Positions 22,601 through 35,500 of a stretch of 64,000 nt of DNA are shown here, piece after piece. Origin of the DNA: Elymus sibiricus (lineage: Eukaryota > Streptophyta > Magnoliopsida > Poales > Poaceae); assembly GCA_039707655.1 (NCBI GenBank), contig CM077672.1, positions 357,350,031-357,414,030 on the forward strand, written 5' to 3'. Every line of letters starts with the position of its first letter. Within the stretch, counting starts at the first letter, position 1. The notes under the pieces are model-generated. The model saw only the letters and a program-made list of their open reading frames with translations. It was not told the origin of the DNA and ran no database searches. The position numbers and the translations under genes are program-made.

Positions 22601-23389
22601 TTCAATTTTTGTGATGCAGCAATAATAGAATTTGAGACAAGAAAGCATAGATAGCTAGAGAAGGTACTTAGGCATTCTTGTACATCCACTTGGCCAGAAA
22701 AACCAAGACAATCAAAACAAGAAATGGATGTCCTAGAATGATGAAAACATGCAAACCAACATGCTCACACAATAAGATAGCAAATGAAATATGTGTCAAA
22801 CATGCACAATCAATTCTAGCATCTATCAAGCAATGGCGATGACTAGGTCATCTTTATATGAGTATATTGACTTAGGAGCCAAATGAGAACATTTGATCAT
22901 AGGTCATACTCATCGTTTAAGCACAAGTGGGGTTGCCACTTTTACATAAAGCATTGATGTGTTCACACCATTAGAGTTGCTTTAGCTCTATTGTTTAGAG
23001 CAAAGCTCCCCCTAGATGTGATATTCCCCCTAAGAGGGATGAACTAACCTTGGGTTTTGTCGATGATGACTTCATGTAGATGTTGAAGATGTGGATGCTC
23101 AATGTTGATGTAGACCATCAAGAGTTGGGAGCAATCCTTTGGAGTTTTGTGCTTTCAATACCTACATGGGTTAGTCCCACACAAGGAACATACAAGGATA
23201 TCCATAGACATAGAGTGTAATTCACATATGATGATGTCCATGAATGCAATAACTACCTTGTCCCTTGCCTTACCAACAAGAGGGTTTGTGACTCCATGAA
23301 CTAGTGCAAAATGTGGAAGTTGGTTGCACAAGTCCTTGCCATAAAGTATATGAGTGGAGTTTGCTGGTGGAGTCACCCTCAAGAACTCT
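22601..23389 (-). other. E3 spacer between gag and ORF2 promoter block
   Basis: AT-rich sequence with no ORF of note, no domain and no repeat. In a complete Copia element protease, integrase, RT and RNase H would follow gag here. Their absence is direct. Confidence 0.6.
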
Positions 23390-25504
23390 CTAGTTCTTCT
23401 TCTTTTGGACCCACATCAACTTGATGGGAATCCTTGGAGTTGTAGTAGCACTTGATGAAGTCGAACTTGATGAAGTCTTGGGAACCCACTTGACCATGGC
23501 TTGAGGAGCTTCTTCAAATGAATCAATCTCTTCTCGAAGCTTGTCCTTGCCTTTTAGCTTGTGGTCTTGTGGTGGAAGATCTTCTTGAGCTTGTGTTCCC
23601 TTGAAGGAAGTAGGATCATACTTCTCTTGTTGAGGAACAAACTTCGTCTTGGGTTATTGATCTTCTTCCCACTCAACTCCATTGGCATTGAACTTTCGTT
23701 CAAAACCAACACCTTGGTTCTTCCAGTGCCTTCCTTGCTTGCGTACAATTTCCTCAAATTGCTTACTCCCGGCAAGACTCTTGTAGACACCTTTTTCTAT
23801 AATTCCTTTCAATAGCATATTTTCTTGCTCAAGTGTAACTTGGCTAAGAGAATCATTAGTGGAATCAATAGAACTACTAGAAGCAACAACATTGGATTTA
23901 GCATTGTTATTGTTACTACTAGAGGTAGAACCATTTTTACTCTTGTTGCTAGTTTGCTTAGGTTTAACTTGTGGCATAATAGTAGACAAGAGTAAACATT
24001 TGGCAAGATATGAAGAACTCTTCTTTCGAAGATCGTCATTGATAGCTTTAAGAAACTCATGCTCTTGCTCTAAATTTAGCTTCTCAAAGCGTAGCTTCTC
24101 ATGAGTTCTTAGAAGTTCTCTATGATCCTCTTGAGTTGTTTCATGAGCTAACTTAAGAGCATTTAGTTCTTTAGTTAGACGCTCAATCTCCTTCATAGCA
24201 TTGTCACTCGTTTCCTCTTGACTATCATGATTACTAGCATTTTCATTATAGCTCACATTACTATCCTAGTCAACAAGTAAATCATCATCACCAAGCAAAT
24301 CATCTTCATCACTATTGAAATCAAGATACTCGGGGTGTGATACCTTGGGGCCTTTTGCCATGAAGCATCTTCCAATTCCTTCATTTGGTGAGTCAAATAG
24401 ATCATAGGAGTTGGATGACACAAGTGCAAGTCTGGCAACACCTTCATCTTGACTATAGTCGGAGTTGGAGTGATAACTTCTCTCGGAGTGGTTGTCGGAG
24501 TCGGAGCCGGAAACCCATTCACCAACATGAGCTTGATGTCTTCTTCTTGTGTAGCTCTTGGTTGACTTTTCCTTCCTCTCCGAATGCTTGCTTCTTTGAG
24601 AGTGTCTTCGTTCATAACGATCATCTCTACTCCTTCTCTCCTTATGAGGTGATTCATCTCTTCTATGTCTTCCTCTTGGTGATTCATCTCTTTTCTTGTA
24701 GGGAGCCGTACACTCATTGGAGTAGTGTCTGGGCTTTCCACAATTGTAGCAATTACGGTCACGACTTGATGATCTTCTCTCATAGTGTCTTGAGCTAGAA
24801 CTTCTTTCTTTCCCTTTGTTCTTGTAGAACTTGTTGAACCTTTTCACCATTAGGCTAATCTCTTCATTGGATATTAGCTTGTCACTTGGAGTTGTTGGAG
24901 CATTGGTTGAGGCTTTGTAAGCACCACTTGATTTGTTGTGTAGCTCTTCTTTATCCTTAAGTGACATTTCATGAGCAACAATCCTTCCAATGACTTCCGT
25001 GGGCTTGAGATCTTTGTAATTTGGCATCATTTGGATCAATGTGCAGACGGTATCATATTTTCCATCCAAAGCTCTAAGTATCTTCTTGATGATGAATCTG
25101 TCGGTCATCTCTTCACTTCCTAAGCCAGCAATCTCATTTGTGATGAGAGCAAGCCTAGAGTACATCTCAGCGACTTCTTCACCATCCTTCATCTTGAACT
25201 TGTCAAGTTGACTTTGAAGCACATCCAACTTAGATTCCTTGATGGACTCGGTACCCTCATGCATATCAACCAAAGTATCCCAAATTTCATTTGCATTCTC
25301 GAGGCGGCTGATTTTGTTGAATTCTTCGGGACATAAACCATTGAATAGAATGTCACAAGCTTGAGCATTGTATTGCAACATCTTCAATTCTTCCGGGGTT
25401 GCTTCACGATCCAGTTCCTTGCCATCCTCAAAGAAGTCACCTTGCAAGCCAACACAAACAACAGCCCAAACGGCGGGGTTATGACCAAGAATATGCATTT
25501 TCAT
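23390..25504 (-). pseudogene. E3 gag, Copia type, extended by a coiled coil
   Basis: The frame opens with a Met at 25504 and reads 412 codons to a TAG at 24266-24268, continues in the same frame to a TAA at 23654-23656, and again to a final TAG at 23390-23392, about 704 codons in all. Residues about 1-200 are a UBN2-like Copia capsid region; residues about 255-268 form a CX2CX4HX4C zinc knuckle (CYNCGKPRHYSNEC); an Arg/Ser/Glu-rich stretch follows. Beyond the first stop is a strong heptad-type coiled coil (IERLTKELNALKLAHE) and a Ser/Thr/Pro-rich tail. Stops could be decay or read-through; two independent nonsense changes favour decay. Confidence 0.85.
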
Positions 25505-25652
25505 CTTATGTTTCCAACTAGCAAAGTTTGTACCATCAAAATATGGACTCTACGGTGATACTTACCCTCACTAGACGCCATACTCTCCTAGGTTGTGAAA
25601 CCAAGGCTATGATCACCAAAGCAATGGAAATCAAGGCTTTACGGAGACCAAA

Positions 25653-25664
25653 GCTCTGATACCA
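25653..25664 (-). other. Primer-binding site of E3 (tRNA-Met type)
   Basis: On the - strand it reads TGGTATCAGAGC, complementary to the 3' end of plant initiator tRNA-Met, two bases inside the 5' LTR. It confirms that E3 points to the left. Confidence 0.88.
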
Positions 25665-25666
25665 CT

Positions 25667-27269
25667 TGTAGGATCGAAAGTATGTCTAGAGGGGGGGGTG
25701 ATTAGACTACTTGACGAAATAAAACCTAACCTTTTCCCAATTTTAGTTGTGGGCAGATTTTAGCAATAATACATGTCAAGCATCACCCTACACATGCAAT
25801 TCTAAGAGTATAGCAGCGGAAAGTAGACAATTGCATATGTAAGTAAAGGAGGGGATTGGAGAATTCAAACGCAATGAAGACACGGTGGTTTTTGGCGTGG
25901 TTCCGATAGGTGGTGCTATCGTACATCCACGTTGATGGAGACTTCAACCCACGAAGGGTAACGGCCGCGCGAGTCCACGGAGGGCTCCACCCACGAAGGG
26001 TCCACGAAGAAGCAACCTTGTCTATTCCACCATGGCTTACGTCCACGAAGGACTAGCCTCACTCGGGGTAGATCTTCCCGAAGTAGGCGATCTCCTTGCC
26101 CTTACAAACTCCTTGTTTCAACTCCACATCATGTCGGAGGCTCCCAAGTGACACCTAACCAATCTAGGAGACACCACTCTCCAAAAGGTAATGGATGGTG
26201 TGTTGTTGAGGAACTCCTTGCTCTTGTGCTTCAAATGATAGTCTTCCCAGCACTCAAACAACTCCTCACAGATTTGGCTATGGTGGAAGAGATATTTGAG
26301 TGGAAAGCAACTTGGGAAAGGCTAGAAATCAAGATTCAAATGATAGGAATGAAATAGCTTGATCTCAACACATGAGTAGGTGGTTCTCTCTCAGAAAATG
26401 TATGGTGGAAGTGTAGGCACGTTCTGATGGCTCTCCTTACTGAGAAGGAGGTGGTGGAGGGGTATATATAGCCTCCACACAAAATCCAACCGTTACACAC
26501 TTTTGACCCAACTCGGTGGCACCAAAACCATAATCTCGGTAGCACCGAACTGTGTAAAAGATATGAACTTTAGGAATCTCGGTGGGACCGATACGAACAA
26601 CTCGGATGGACCGAAGTGCAATGGCTAGGGCAAACCTCATCTCGGTGGCACCGATTGCATCAACTCGGTAGGACCGAAGTGAAGCAATAAGGCAACAGAG
26701 ACTTGGCAAGCCATCTCGGTGAGACTGATTTGCAAAAATCAGTGAGACCGAAGTAAGTGCAAACGATTACAGAGAGTTGGCAAGGCCATCTTGGTGAGAC
26801 CGAGATCCATTTCGGTGGATCCGATTTGTTAGGGTTTTGGCAGTGGCTAAGTCTTGGATGAACTCGGTGGGGCCGGATAGGAAATATCGGTGGGGCCGGA
26901 TAGGAAATATCGGTGGGGCCGAGTTAGAATGTGGGTTTTGGACATATTTGGATAGAGAGAGTGGTTGAGGGTTTAGGAGTACTGTCACTAAGCACTTGAG
27001 CAAAAAGACCATTAAGCAACACCTCATCCCCTTTTAATAGTATTGGCTTTCCTATGGACTCAATGCGATCTTGGATCACTAAACCAAAAATGTAGAGTCT
27101 TGAGCTTTTGCCAATCCTTGTCCTTAGCATTTTGAGGGGTCCACTTCTCTAGTCCATGCCATGCCAATCATTGAACATCCTGAAATCTTAATCTTGAATG
27201 GACATTAGTTCAATGAGATATATGTTGTTACGAATTACCAAAACCACCAAGGGAGCAAATGTGCTTTCA
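25667..27269 (-). repeat. 5' LTR of E3
   Basis: 1603 bp with the same ends as the 3' LTR and a TATA box at 26462-26471. A 23-bp unit is duplicated in tandem at 26865-26887 and 26888-26910. The following ATATT (27270-27274) is the target duplication, after which the E1 protease frame resumes. Confidence 0.88.
26508..26925. repeat. Cluster of CGGT-N3-ACCG short palindromes (E3 5' LTR)
   Basis: Partner of the cluster at 16457-16850, with a few extra substitutions that break individual units (near 26720, for example) and one extra unit from the 23-bp duplication. Confidence 0.85.
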
Positions 27270-27274
27270 ATATT

Positions 27275-30200
27275 GCACCTGTTGTAATAGAGGACATTGA
27301 TGTTACTATTAAACTTGCAAGCAGATATACCAATACACCGCTTGGGATCGTTAGAGATGTTGAAGTCTTGTGTGGAAAAATAAAATACCCTACTGATTTT
27401 CTAGTCCTCGGTTCTCCACAAGATGATCTTTGTCCCATTATATTTGGTAGACCTTTCTTGAACACTGTTAATGCCAAGATTGATTGCGCTAAAGAAATTG
27501 TTAGTGTTGATTTTGGTGGTATGTCTCATGAGTTTAATTTCTCCAAATTTCGTAGACAACCTCATGATAAAGAATTGCCTAGTAAAGATGAAATTATTGG
27601 TCTTGCTTCTATTGCCGTACCTCCTACTGATCCGTTAGAACAATATTTGCTAGACCATGAAAATGATATGCATATGAATGAAAGAAATGAAATAGATAAG
27701 ATGTTCTTTGATCAACCACCTATCCTTAAACACAATTTGCCTGTTGAAACTCTTGGAGGCCCTCCTCCACCTAAAGGTGATCCTGTATTTGAATTGAAGC
27801 AATTGCCTGATACATTGAAATATGCTTATCTTGATGAAAAGAAGATATATCCTGTTCTTATTAGTGCTAACCTTTCAGAGCATGAAGAAAAGAGATTACT
27901 TCAAACTCTGAGGAAGCACCGAGCTGCTATTGGATATACTCTTGATGATCTTAAGGGCATTAGTCCCACTCTATGTCAGCACAAAATTAATATGGAGCCT
28001 AATGCTAAACCGGTTGTCGACCACCAAAGACGATTAAATCCTAAGATGAAAGAGGTGGTAAGAACTGAAATATTAAAGCTTCTGAAAGCAGGTATAATCT
28101 ATCCCATAGCTGATAGTAAATGGGTAAGTCCCGTTCATTGTGTCCCTAAGAAAGGAGGTATTACCGTTGTTCCTAATGATAAAAATGAACTCATTCGACA
28201 AAGAATTGTAACTGGTTATAGGATGGTAATTGATTTTAGAAAATTAAACAAAGCTACTAGAAAAGATCATTACCCCTTACCTTTTATTGATCAAATGTTG
28301 GAAAGATTGTCTAAGCATACACATTTTTGTTTCCTAGATGGTTATTCTGGTTTTTCTCAAATACTTGTATCACAACCCGATCAAGAGAAAACCACCTTTA
28401 CTTGTCCTTTTGGAACTTATGCTTATAGACGTATGCCTTTTGGTTTATGCAATGCACCTGCTACCTTTCAAAGATGTATGACTGCTATATTCTCTGACTT
28501 TTGTGAAAAGATTGTTGAGGTTTTCATGGATGATTTTTCCGTTTACGAAACTTCTTTTGATGATTGTTTAAGCAACCTTGATCGAGTTTTGCAGAGATGT
28601 GAAGAAACTAATCTTGTCTTGAATTGGGAGAAGTGCCACTTTATGGTGAATGAAGGTATTGTCTTGGGGCATAAAATTTCTGAAAGAGGTATTGAAGTTG
28701 ATAAAGCTAAGGTTGATGCTATTGAGAAAATGCCATGTCCTAAAGATATTAAAGGTATAAGAAGTTTCCTTGGTCATACTGGTTTCTATAGGAGATTTAT
28801 TAAAGACTTCTCTAAAAATTTTAGGCCTCTTACCAATCTTTTGCAAAAAGAAGTTCCATTTGTTTTTGATGATGATTGTCTAGAAGCCTTTGAAACACTT
28901 AAGAAAGCCTTAACCACTGCACCTATTGTTCAACCACCTGATTGGAACTTGCCTTTTGAAATTATGTGTGATGCTAGTGATTATGCTATTGGTGCTGTTC
29001 TAGGACAGAGAGTTGATAAAAAATTAAATGTTATCCATTATGCTAGTAAAACTCTAGACAGTGCCCAAAGAAATTATGCTACTACTGTAAAAGAATTTCT
29101 AGCAGTTGTGTTTGCATGTGATAAATTCAGATCTTACATAGTTGATTCTAAAGTAACTGTTCACACTGATCATGCTGCTATTAAATATCTTATGGAAAAG
29201 AAAGATGCTAAACCTAGACACATTAGGTGGGTTCTATTGCTACAAGAATTTGACTTGCATATTATTGACAGAAAGGGAGCTGAGAATCCCATAGCAGATA
29301 ATTTGTCTAGAATAGAAAATGTTCTTGATGACCCACTTCCTATTAATGATGATTTTCCTGATGAACAATTGCCTGTCATAAATGCTTCTCGTAATACTCC
29401 TTGGTATGCAGACTATGCTAATTATATCGTTGCTAAATTTATACCACCTAGTTTCACATAACAACAAAAGAAAAAGTTCTTCTATGATTTAAGACATTAC
29501 TTTTGGGATGACCCACATCCTTATAAAGGAGTAGATGGTATTATTAGACGTTGTATACCTGAGCATGAACAGGAACAAATCCTACGGAAGTGTCGTTCTG
29601 AGGCTTACGGAGGACACCATGCGGGAGATAGAACTGCACACAAGGTATTACAATCTGCTTTTTATTGGCCTACTCTTTTCAAGGATGCTCGTAAGTTTGT
29701 CCTATCTTGTGATGAATGTCAAAGAATTGGTAATGTTGGTAGACGTCAGGAAATGCCTATGAATTATTCACTTGCTATTGAACCATTTGATGTTTGGGGA
29801 TTTGATTATATGTGACCTTTTCCTAAATCCAATGGGTATACTCATATTTTAGTTGCTGTTGATTACGTTACTAAGTGGGTAGAAGCTATTCCAACTAGTA
29901 GCGCTGATCATAACACTTCTATTAAAATTCTTAAAGAAGTTATTTTCCCGAGGTTTGGAGTCCCTAGATATTTAATGACTGATGGTGGTTCACATTTTAT
30001 TCATGGTGCATTCCGTAAATTGCTTGCTAAATATGATGTCAACCATAGAATTGCATCTCCCTATCACCCTCAATCTAGTGGTCAAGTAGAATTAAGCAAT
30101 AGAGAAATAAAATTAATTTTGCAAAAAACCGTCAATAGATCTAGAAAGAATTGGTCTAAGAAACTTGACGATGCATTATGGGCTTATAGAACTGCTTATA

Positions 30201-30727
30201 AAAATCCTATGGGTATGTGTCCTTATAAAATGGTTTATGAAAAAGCATGTCATTTACCTCTTGAGTTAGAACATAAAGCATATTGGGCAATTGAAGAACT
30301 CAATTATGATTTTAAACTTGCCGGTGAAAAGAGGTTATTTGATATTAGCTCGCTAGATGAATGGAGAACCCAAGCTTATGAAAATGCCAAATTGTTTAAA
30401 GAAAAGGTTAAAAGATGGCATGATAGAAGAATTCAAAAACGGGAATTTAAAGTGGGTGAGCAAGTTCTATTGTACAATTCTCGTTTGAGATTCTTTGCAG
30501 GAAAACTCCTCTCTAAATGGGAAGGACCGTATGTCATCGAAGAAGTTTACCGCTCTGGAGCCATCAAAATAAACAACTCCGAAGGCACTAATCCGAGAGT
30601 GGTGAACGGGCAAAGAATTAAGCATTATATTTCAGGTACTCCCATTAATGTTGAAACTAATATTATTGAAACAATTACACCCGAGGAACGCATAAGAGAG
30701 ACCTTCCTGAACACTCCAAAACCCTGA
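27275..30727 (+). pseudogene. E1 pol: protease end, RT, RNase H, integrase
   Basis: One frame runs from the E3 junction to the stop at 30727, broken only by TAA at 29459-29461 and TGA at 29813-29815. Domains in order: the rest of protease; reverse transcriptase with catalytic FMDD (VFMDDFSVY, about 28525); RNase H starting with [10 protein letters not shown] (about 28965); integrase with zinc-finger segment in 29600-29740 and catalytic segments around VAVDYVTK (29855), MTDGGSHF (29975) and [10 protein letters not shown] (30062). The C-terminus has no chromodomain. The stops fall before and inside integrase, so protease-RT-RNase H would still be read but integrase would not. Low GC and AT-ending codons contrast with E2. 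Confidence 0.9.
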
Positions 30728-31061
30728 AAAGGAAGAGGTACGTGATACAATAAGTAAACCAACTCCAAAAATTCCATAAAAATATTTTCTATCAGTTTTG
30801 GAATATTAGAAAAAATACAAAAATAAGAAACAGCCGAGGGGACCCACCTGGTGCCCACGAGGCACCAGGGCGCGCCACCCCCAGGCGCGCCCTGGTAGCT
30901 CATGGGCCCCACGTGAGCCTTCCCGACTCCGTTTTCTCCTGGATTACTTGTTTTGCAAGACAAAAATTCTTTATATATACTCCCGAACGTTTTGACCACC
31001 GTATCGCAGAAATCTCCTCTGTTCTTGTTTCGTGCTATTTTTCTGACAGATCTAGATCACC
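30728..31061 (+). other. E1 spacer between pol and the small ORF
   Basis: Untranslated sequence with a GC-rich palindromic patch near 30870-30890 (GGCGCGCC motifs) and a TATA-like ATATATA at 30972. No domain is seen. Promoter use is speculative. Confidence 0.4.
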
Positions 31062-31487
31062 ATGGCTGTCCAAAAGCTCCGTGCCAAGCACCGCATTGTG
31101 CAACCATCGCCGGGCAAACGCCCCTACAGCGAGGTTTACTACGAGTTGTCGTCGGGAGAAGAAGACAATGTCAAGGAGGACAAGGTCGAGGAAGTTGCAG
31201 GAGCCCAGGCTCCGGAAGAAGGGCAAGCCATCCCCATGGAGGAGACCGCAGAGAAGGGAGATATCCTTCAACCTTTATTTGATCATCTCTCCCCATTCGT
31301 AATTGAAGCCCTAAGAGTTTTTGAAATAGTTAGTGCTCAGAATACATCTCTCACTCGTGAAGTTATTTTGTTGGAAGAGCAAAACATCGCCCTTCGGAGC
31401 ATCAACCGCAGATTGATGTATCTGCTTGAGCTGAAGGACAAGCTCGCCACTTCACCATCACCACCATCACCAAAGAAGGAGACCTGA
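31062..31487 (+). CDS. Small ORF after E1 integrase, unknown function
   Basis: An intact 141-codon ORF starting in an ATCACCATGG context. The N-terminal third is Lys/Arg-rich, then an acidic stretch (EEDNVKEDKVEE), then a likely coiled coil at residues about 75-130 with regular Leu/Ile spacing, and a Ser/Pro/Lys tail. No signal peptide or membrane segment is seen. It occupies the position where Athila-group elements carry an extra, sometimes env-like, ORF, but nothing in the protein supports an envelope function. It is the only ORF of E1 without damage. It could be a structural or chance ORF. Confidence 0.5.
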   Translation: MAVQKLRAKHRIVQPSPGKRPYSEVYYELSSGEEDNVKEDKVEEVAGAQAPEEGQAIPMEETAEKGDILQPLFDHLSPFVIEALRVFEIVSAQNTSLTREVILLEEQNIALRSINRRLMYLLELKDKLATSPSPPSPKKET

Positions 31488-32551
31488 GTACATGGGTATG
31501 GGCACTCCCCTTGGCTTGTGCCAAACTTGGGGGAGGTGCCCCGGTATCGTATCACCATCACTTTTATTATCTTTACCTACTTTTAGTTCGATCCTTAGTG
31601 GTTTCATGATTTAGTTGAATAAAAGTTTAGTATGATCTATTTTTGAGTGCTAGTTTCGTGATCTATCTATCTATGTAATCGAGTTGAGAGTTATATAATA
31701 AAGAGTAGTTTGAGTTTTTGCTTCCTTACTTTTGTGTTTCAATCCTAGCAATGAAAATAATGAAAAAGATCATATGCTAATCTTATGGAAAGTAATGACA
31801 TTACATAAAGTAAAGTATAAGTAGTAAAATTTATTGAAGGTTAACAAACATAGCATTGGTCAATGATGCAATTCATGAAAAAATTAAAAGGGAAGAGAAG
31901 ATTCACATGCAAATATACTATCTTGGACATCTTGTGTGATTGTGAGCCCCCATTAAGTATTTTATGGCAAATTGTTGACGTTGGACAAGGAAGACAACGT
32001 AATGAATTATGCTTGCTTATATTCACATAGAAGTTATATTGTTATAGATCCTCCAACATGTGGTGCTTGCCCAATATCTTTGCTAGCCAAAAATCCGCAC
32101 CAAGTAGAGATACTACGTGTGCATCCAAAGCCCTTAAACCCAGTTTCATGTCATGAGAGTCCACTATATCTACCTACGGATTGAATAAGATCCTTCAGGT
32201 AAGTTGTCATCGGTGCAAAAAGCAATAAAAATTGCCTCTAAATATGTCTGAACTTTGATTGTAAGGGAAAATAAGCTTTGTACGAACTTGTGATGGTAAA
32301 GAAATAAAAGCGACAGACTGCATAATAAAGGTTGCTATCACAAGGGGCAATATAAAGTGACGTTCCTTTGCATTAAGAGCTTGTGCATCCAACAACAAAA
32401 AGCGCATGACAACCTCTGCTTCCCTCTGCGAAGGGCCTATCTTTTACTTTTATGTATTTACTTTTTATGCAAGAGTCAATAGTGTTCTCATCTATTCCTT
32501 TTTTCTCTTTTGCAATCATCATGTGGTGGGGAAAGATCTAGGCATATATAT
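31488..32551 (+). other. E1 3' untranslated region, left part
   Basis: AT-rich, no ORF with a domain. It is continuous with 56042-56480 across the E2 array once one TATAT copy is removed. Confidence 0.6.
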
Positions 32552-35500
32552 TGTGACGCCCCTGCTCGACCGTGCACTAATCATACACGCAAACGTGCAC
32601 GCTCAAGATCAGAGACTCACGGGAAGATATCACAACACAACTCTAAACTCAAATTTAAACGTAAATCTTCATATTACAAACCAGGGGGTCATGAGGACCC
32701 GAATACGTAAGTCGTACAATCAAAAATATCTGGGTACAGACATAGTTAGTCAAGTTTGCCTTAAGAAGGCTAGCACAAACAGCGACACTGATCGAAAAGG
32801 CGAAGGCCTCCTGCCTAGGGCCTCCGAACTACTCCTGGTCATCGGGGATCTCCACGTCGTAGTAGGCTCCTCCAGGGATCTCCTACTCCTAGGCTCCGTC
32901 GTCTGATCGCAGCAATCAGGTATGGGGAAAAGAGATAGCAAAGCAACCGTGAGTACTCATCCAAAGTACTCGCAAGTCTGACATCAGAACTATACTAAGT
33001 ATGCATCGGTATCAAAGGAATGGGGCTATATCTTTGGACTAAACTACAGAAATGCCAGAACAGAGGGGGAAAGGCCTAGCCTATCGAAGACTAGCATCTT
33101 GAAGCAATCTTGCAGCATCAGAAGAGAATAGAACATAGTAGCATATAATAATAAGTATATATTAGCAATGCCCTGAGATCCTTCCTCGACTACCCTGCAA
33201 GAAAGTGAACCCAAGAGCAGTAGTAACAGTTTATCATTGTAACAGTATCCATTTATAGTTGTAGCAGATCAGGATACAACTCCGAGCATCTTATTACCGT
33301 GGACATGGCTATTCGAATAGATCACTTCCCTACAGGGGTGCACTACTGTTACCCAACACACTCGATTAACTCTGGCCGGACACACTTTTCTCGGTCATGC
33401 CCGGCCTCGGCTGATCGACACGACGTAGTCCTACCTAGGCTCAGCAGAGAGGTCCCCGCCGGTCTACATCCTAAGCGCTCAGGGGTCTTGGGCCCAGCGC
33501 CCTTTGCACTTCGGGTCATTGTGTCGTGGGTCGGAGTCCAAGCACCACCTCAGTCCTGGATGGCCTTGTCCCGACCGGCTCACAATGCTGAACTGGACAT
33601 CTGACAGAGCTTTCGGCTGATACATATGGCACCGAGTGCCCCATTAAACCATTATCCCACGTGGTGGTAGTGCGTATAGGCAAGCGGCCAACTCAGATCA
33701 AATACCCAAATCCGTTAGGCGTGTTTAGTAACTCGCGAAGACGAACAGGATCCCTGTCGCTCCGACTTGGTAATACACAGACCCGACCAGGGACCAGGCC
33801 CACCTCTCTCCTACGTGGTCTCCGCCTGCCCTGTCGTTCCGCCACAATATCACTCGTGGGTGCTCTTGGGGCCGACCCGTCTTTAATATTATTCTCTCGC
33901 GGGCACTCTTGGAGCCGGCCCGACTTTAACAGTTTAAAGTATTGCAATATGTAAACATTTTCGTGACCATCACCCAGAGTGATCACGGCCCGATAACAAG
34001 CATGGCAAACGGACAAGGGTGAAGGGCCAGCTGATGAAACATAGCATACCTAACTAAGCATCATAGTGTAGCAGGTAAGGTATCAATAGCAGGCGATGAA
34101 AACAGGCTATGCATCAGAATAGGAGCTATCGGAGCAACAACAGAAGCAATTCTAATGCAAGCAAAAGAGAGAAAGAATGAGCGGTATCTGATGATCAAGG
34201 GGGTTTTGCTTGCCTGGAAGCTCAGCTGAAGGTGGGTCTGGTCGTCGACGACGTAGTCGTACTCTGCAGTGTCGTCGGCAGTCTCAGGGTCTAACGGGAG
34301 AGGAGGGGGAAGAAACAATAAATACACGGCAAACAATGCAACAGGGATGCATGACATGTCAACATGCAGTGCTAGGGTTGTTCTAATGCAGTACTACGCA
34401 AGTTAGTCGGAGCGGGAAATTATCCGGGAGTGTTCTCCCAGCTTCGGGTGATTATCGGTACACTGAACCGGAGGGGGCGGTTCCATGTTTAGTAGGTTAG
34501 AGGGGTGTGGCCAGTATGTGGGTGGCATATTCGGATTCTTCATATTTTTCTGATCGTTTTTCATATATAAATTTTTTCATCCGAGTTACGGTTTAATATC
34601 TATGATTTTTCAAAGTTTTAATCATTTTCTGGAATTTTTGGAATTAATTTAATTATTAAATTTGAATTATCCAAAAAAGTGATAAGTGACGTGAGCATGA
34701 CATCATAGTGACGTCATCGGTCAACTCCGGCTGACCAGAGTCAAACCTGACGAGTGGGTCCCACTGGTTAGTGACTGTTTTAAACAGGGGTTAGATTTAT
34801 CTAATTAAGTTAACTAACAGGTGGGACCCAGTAGTCAGTGGCTGTTTAATTAATTAATTTAATTAACGAAATAATTAGCATTTTATTTATTAATAAAAAT
34901 GTTTAAATTAGGCGGGGCCCGCATGTTAGTGACACGGGGCTGCTCAGTCAGCGGGTTGACCCAGTCAACCCTGACAGCGGGACCCACAGGACCCACGGGC
35001 AGTGTCACTGGGGGTGGGCCCCAGGTGGCCACATCGGCGCCAGTCACCGGAGCTGCTCTGGCGAGCTCCAAACGCGGCGACGCGCGGCGGACGTCGTCAG
35101 AAAACCGCTGTGGTGGTCCATTTCACGCACGAGTGGGTTCGTTCGAACGCGGAGTCGAAGCCGCGTCGATCTGCGGTGGTCTCGCCAGCTGGGGTGGCCG
35201 GAGCTGAATGCTACGACGATGGCAGGCGGCGGCGGCTATGGGTGGTGCTCGGGATCGGCGATGCAGCGTGCTAACGAGCAAACGGAGCAGCCAGTGAGGG
35301 CCTACGTTGCGCGGCGAGCTCAACGGGCACGAGCCCGTGACCAAAAGGTCACCGGGAGCTCACCGGCGACGAGCTCCGCGGCGGAGAGCTCGGGCAAGAT
35401 GGGGGCGGTGGCTACAGGACGACCGAGAGGGAGAGAGGAGAGGGGAGAGGTAGCGGTGCTCACGGGGCGCCTGTAGGTGTGCTCAGTGGGCTCGGGGAGG

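Larger units (their letters stand above)
15638..27269 (-). mobile_element. E3: Copia-like non-autonomous element with gag plus a second ORF
   Basis: Bounded by ATATT at 15633-15637 and 27270-27274. On the - strand the order is: 5' LTR 27269-25667, primer site 25664-25653, gag 25504-23390, spacer, promoter-like block 22600-21760, ORF2 21641-17735 (split by a solo LTR), polypurine tract 17206-17196, 3' LTR 17195-15638. No protease, integrase, RT or RNase H is found in the 8.5 kb between the LTRs (6.6 kb without the solo LTR). It therefore needs enzymes from a relative. The Copia assignment rests on the gag type and tRNA-Met primer site. It sits inside the E1 protease. Confidence 0.85.

Noticed and set aside
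24253..24783. 176-codon - strand ORF overlapping E3 gag
   Set aside because: It is a shifted-frame shadow of the Arg/Ser-rich part of gag, with no domain of its own.
31062..31487. Envelope-like protein of E1
   Set aside because: No signal peptide, membrane segment or cysteine pattern; kept only as an ORF of unknown function.
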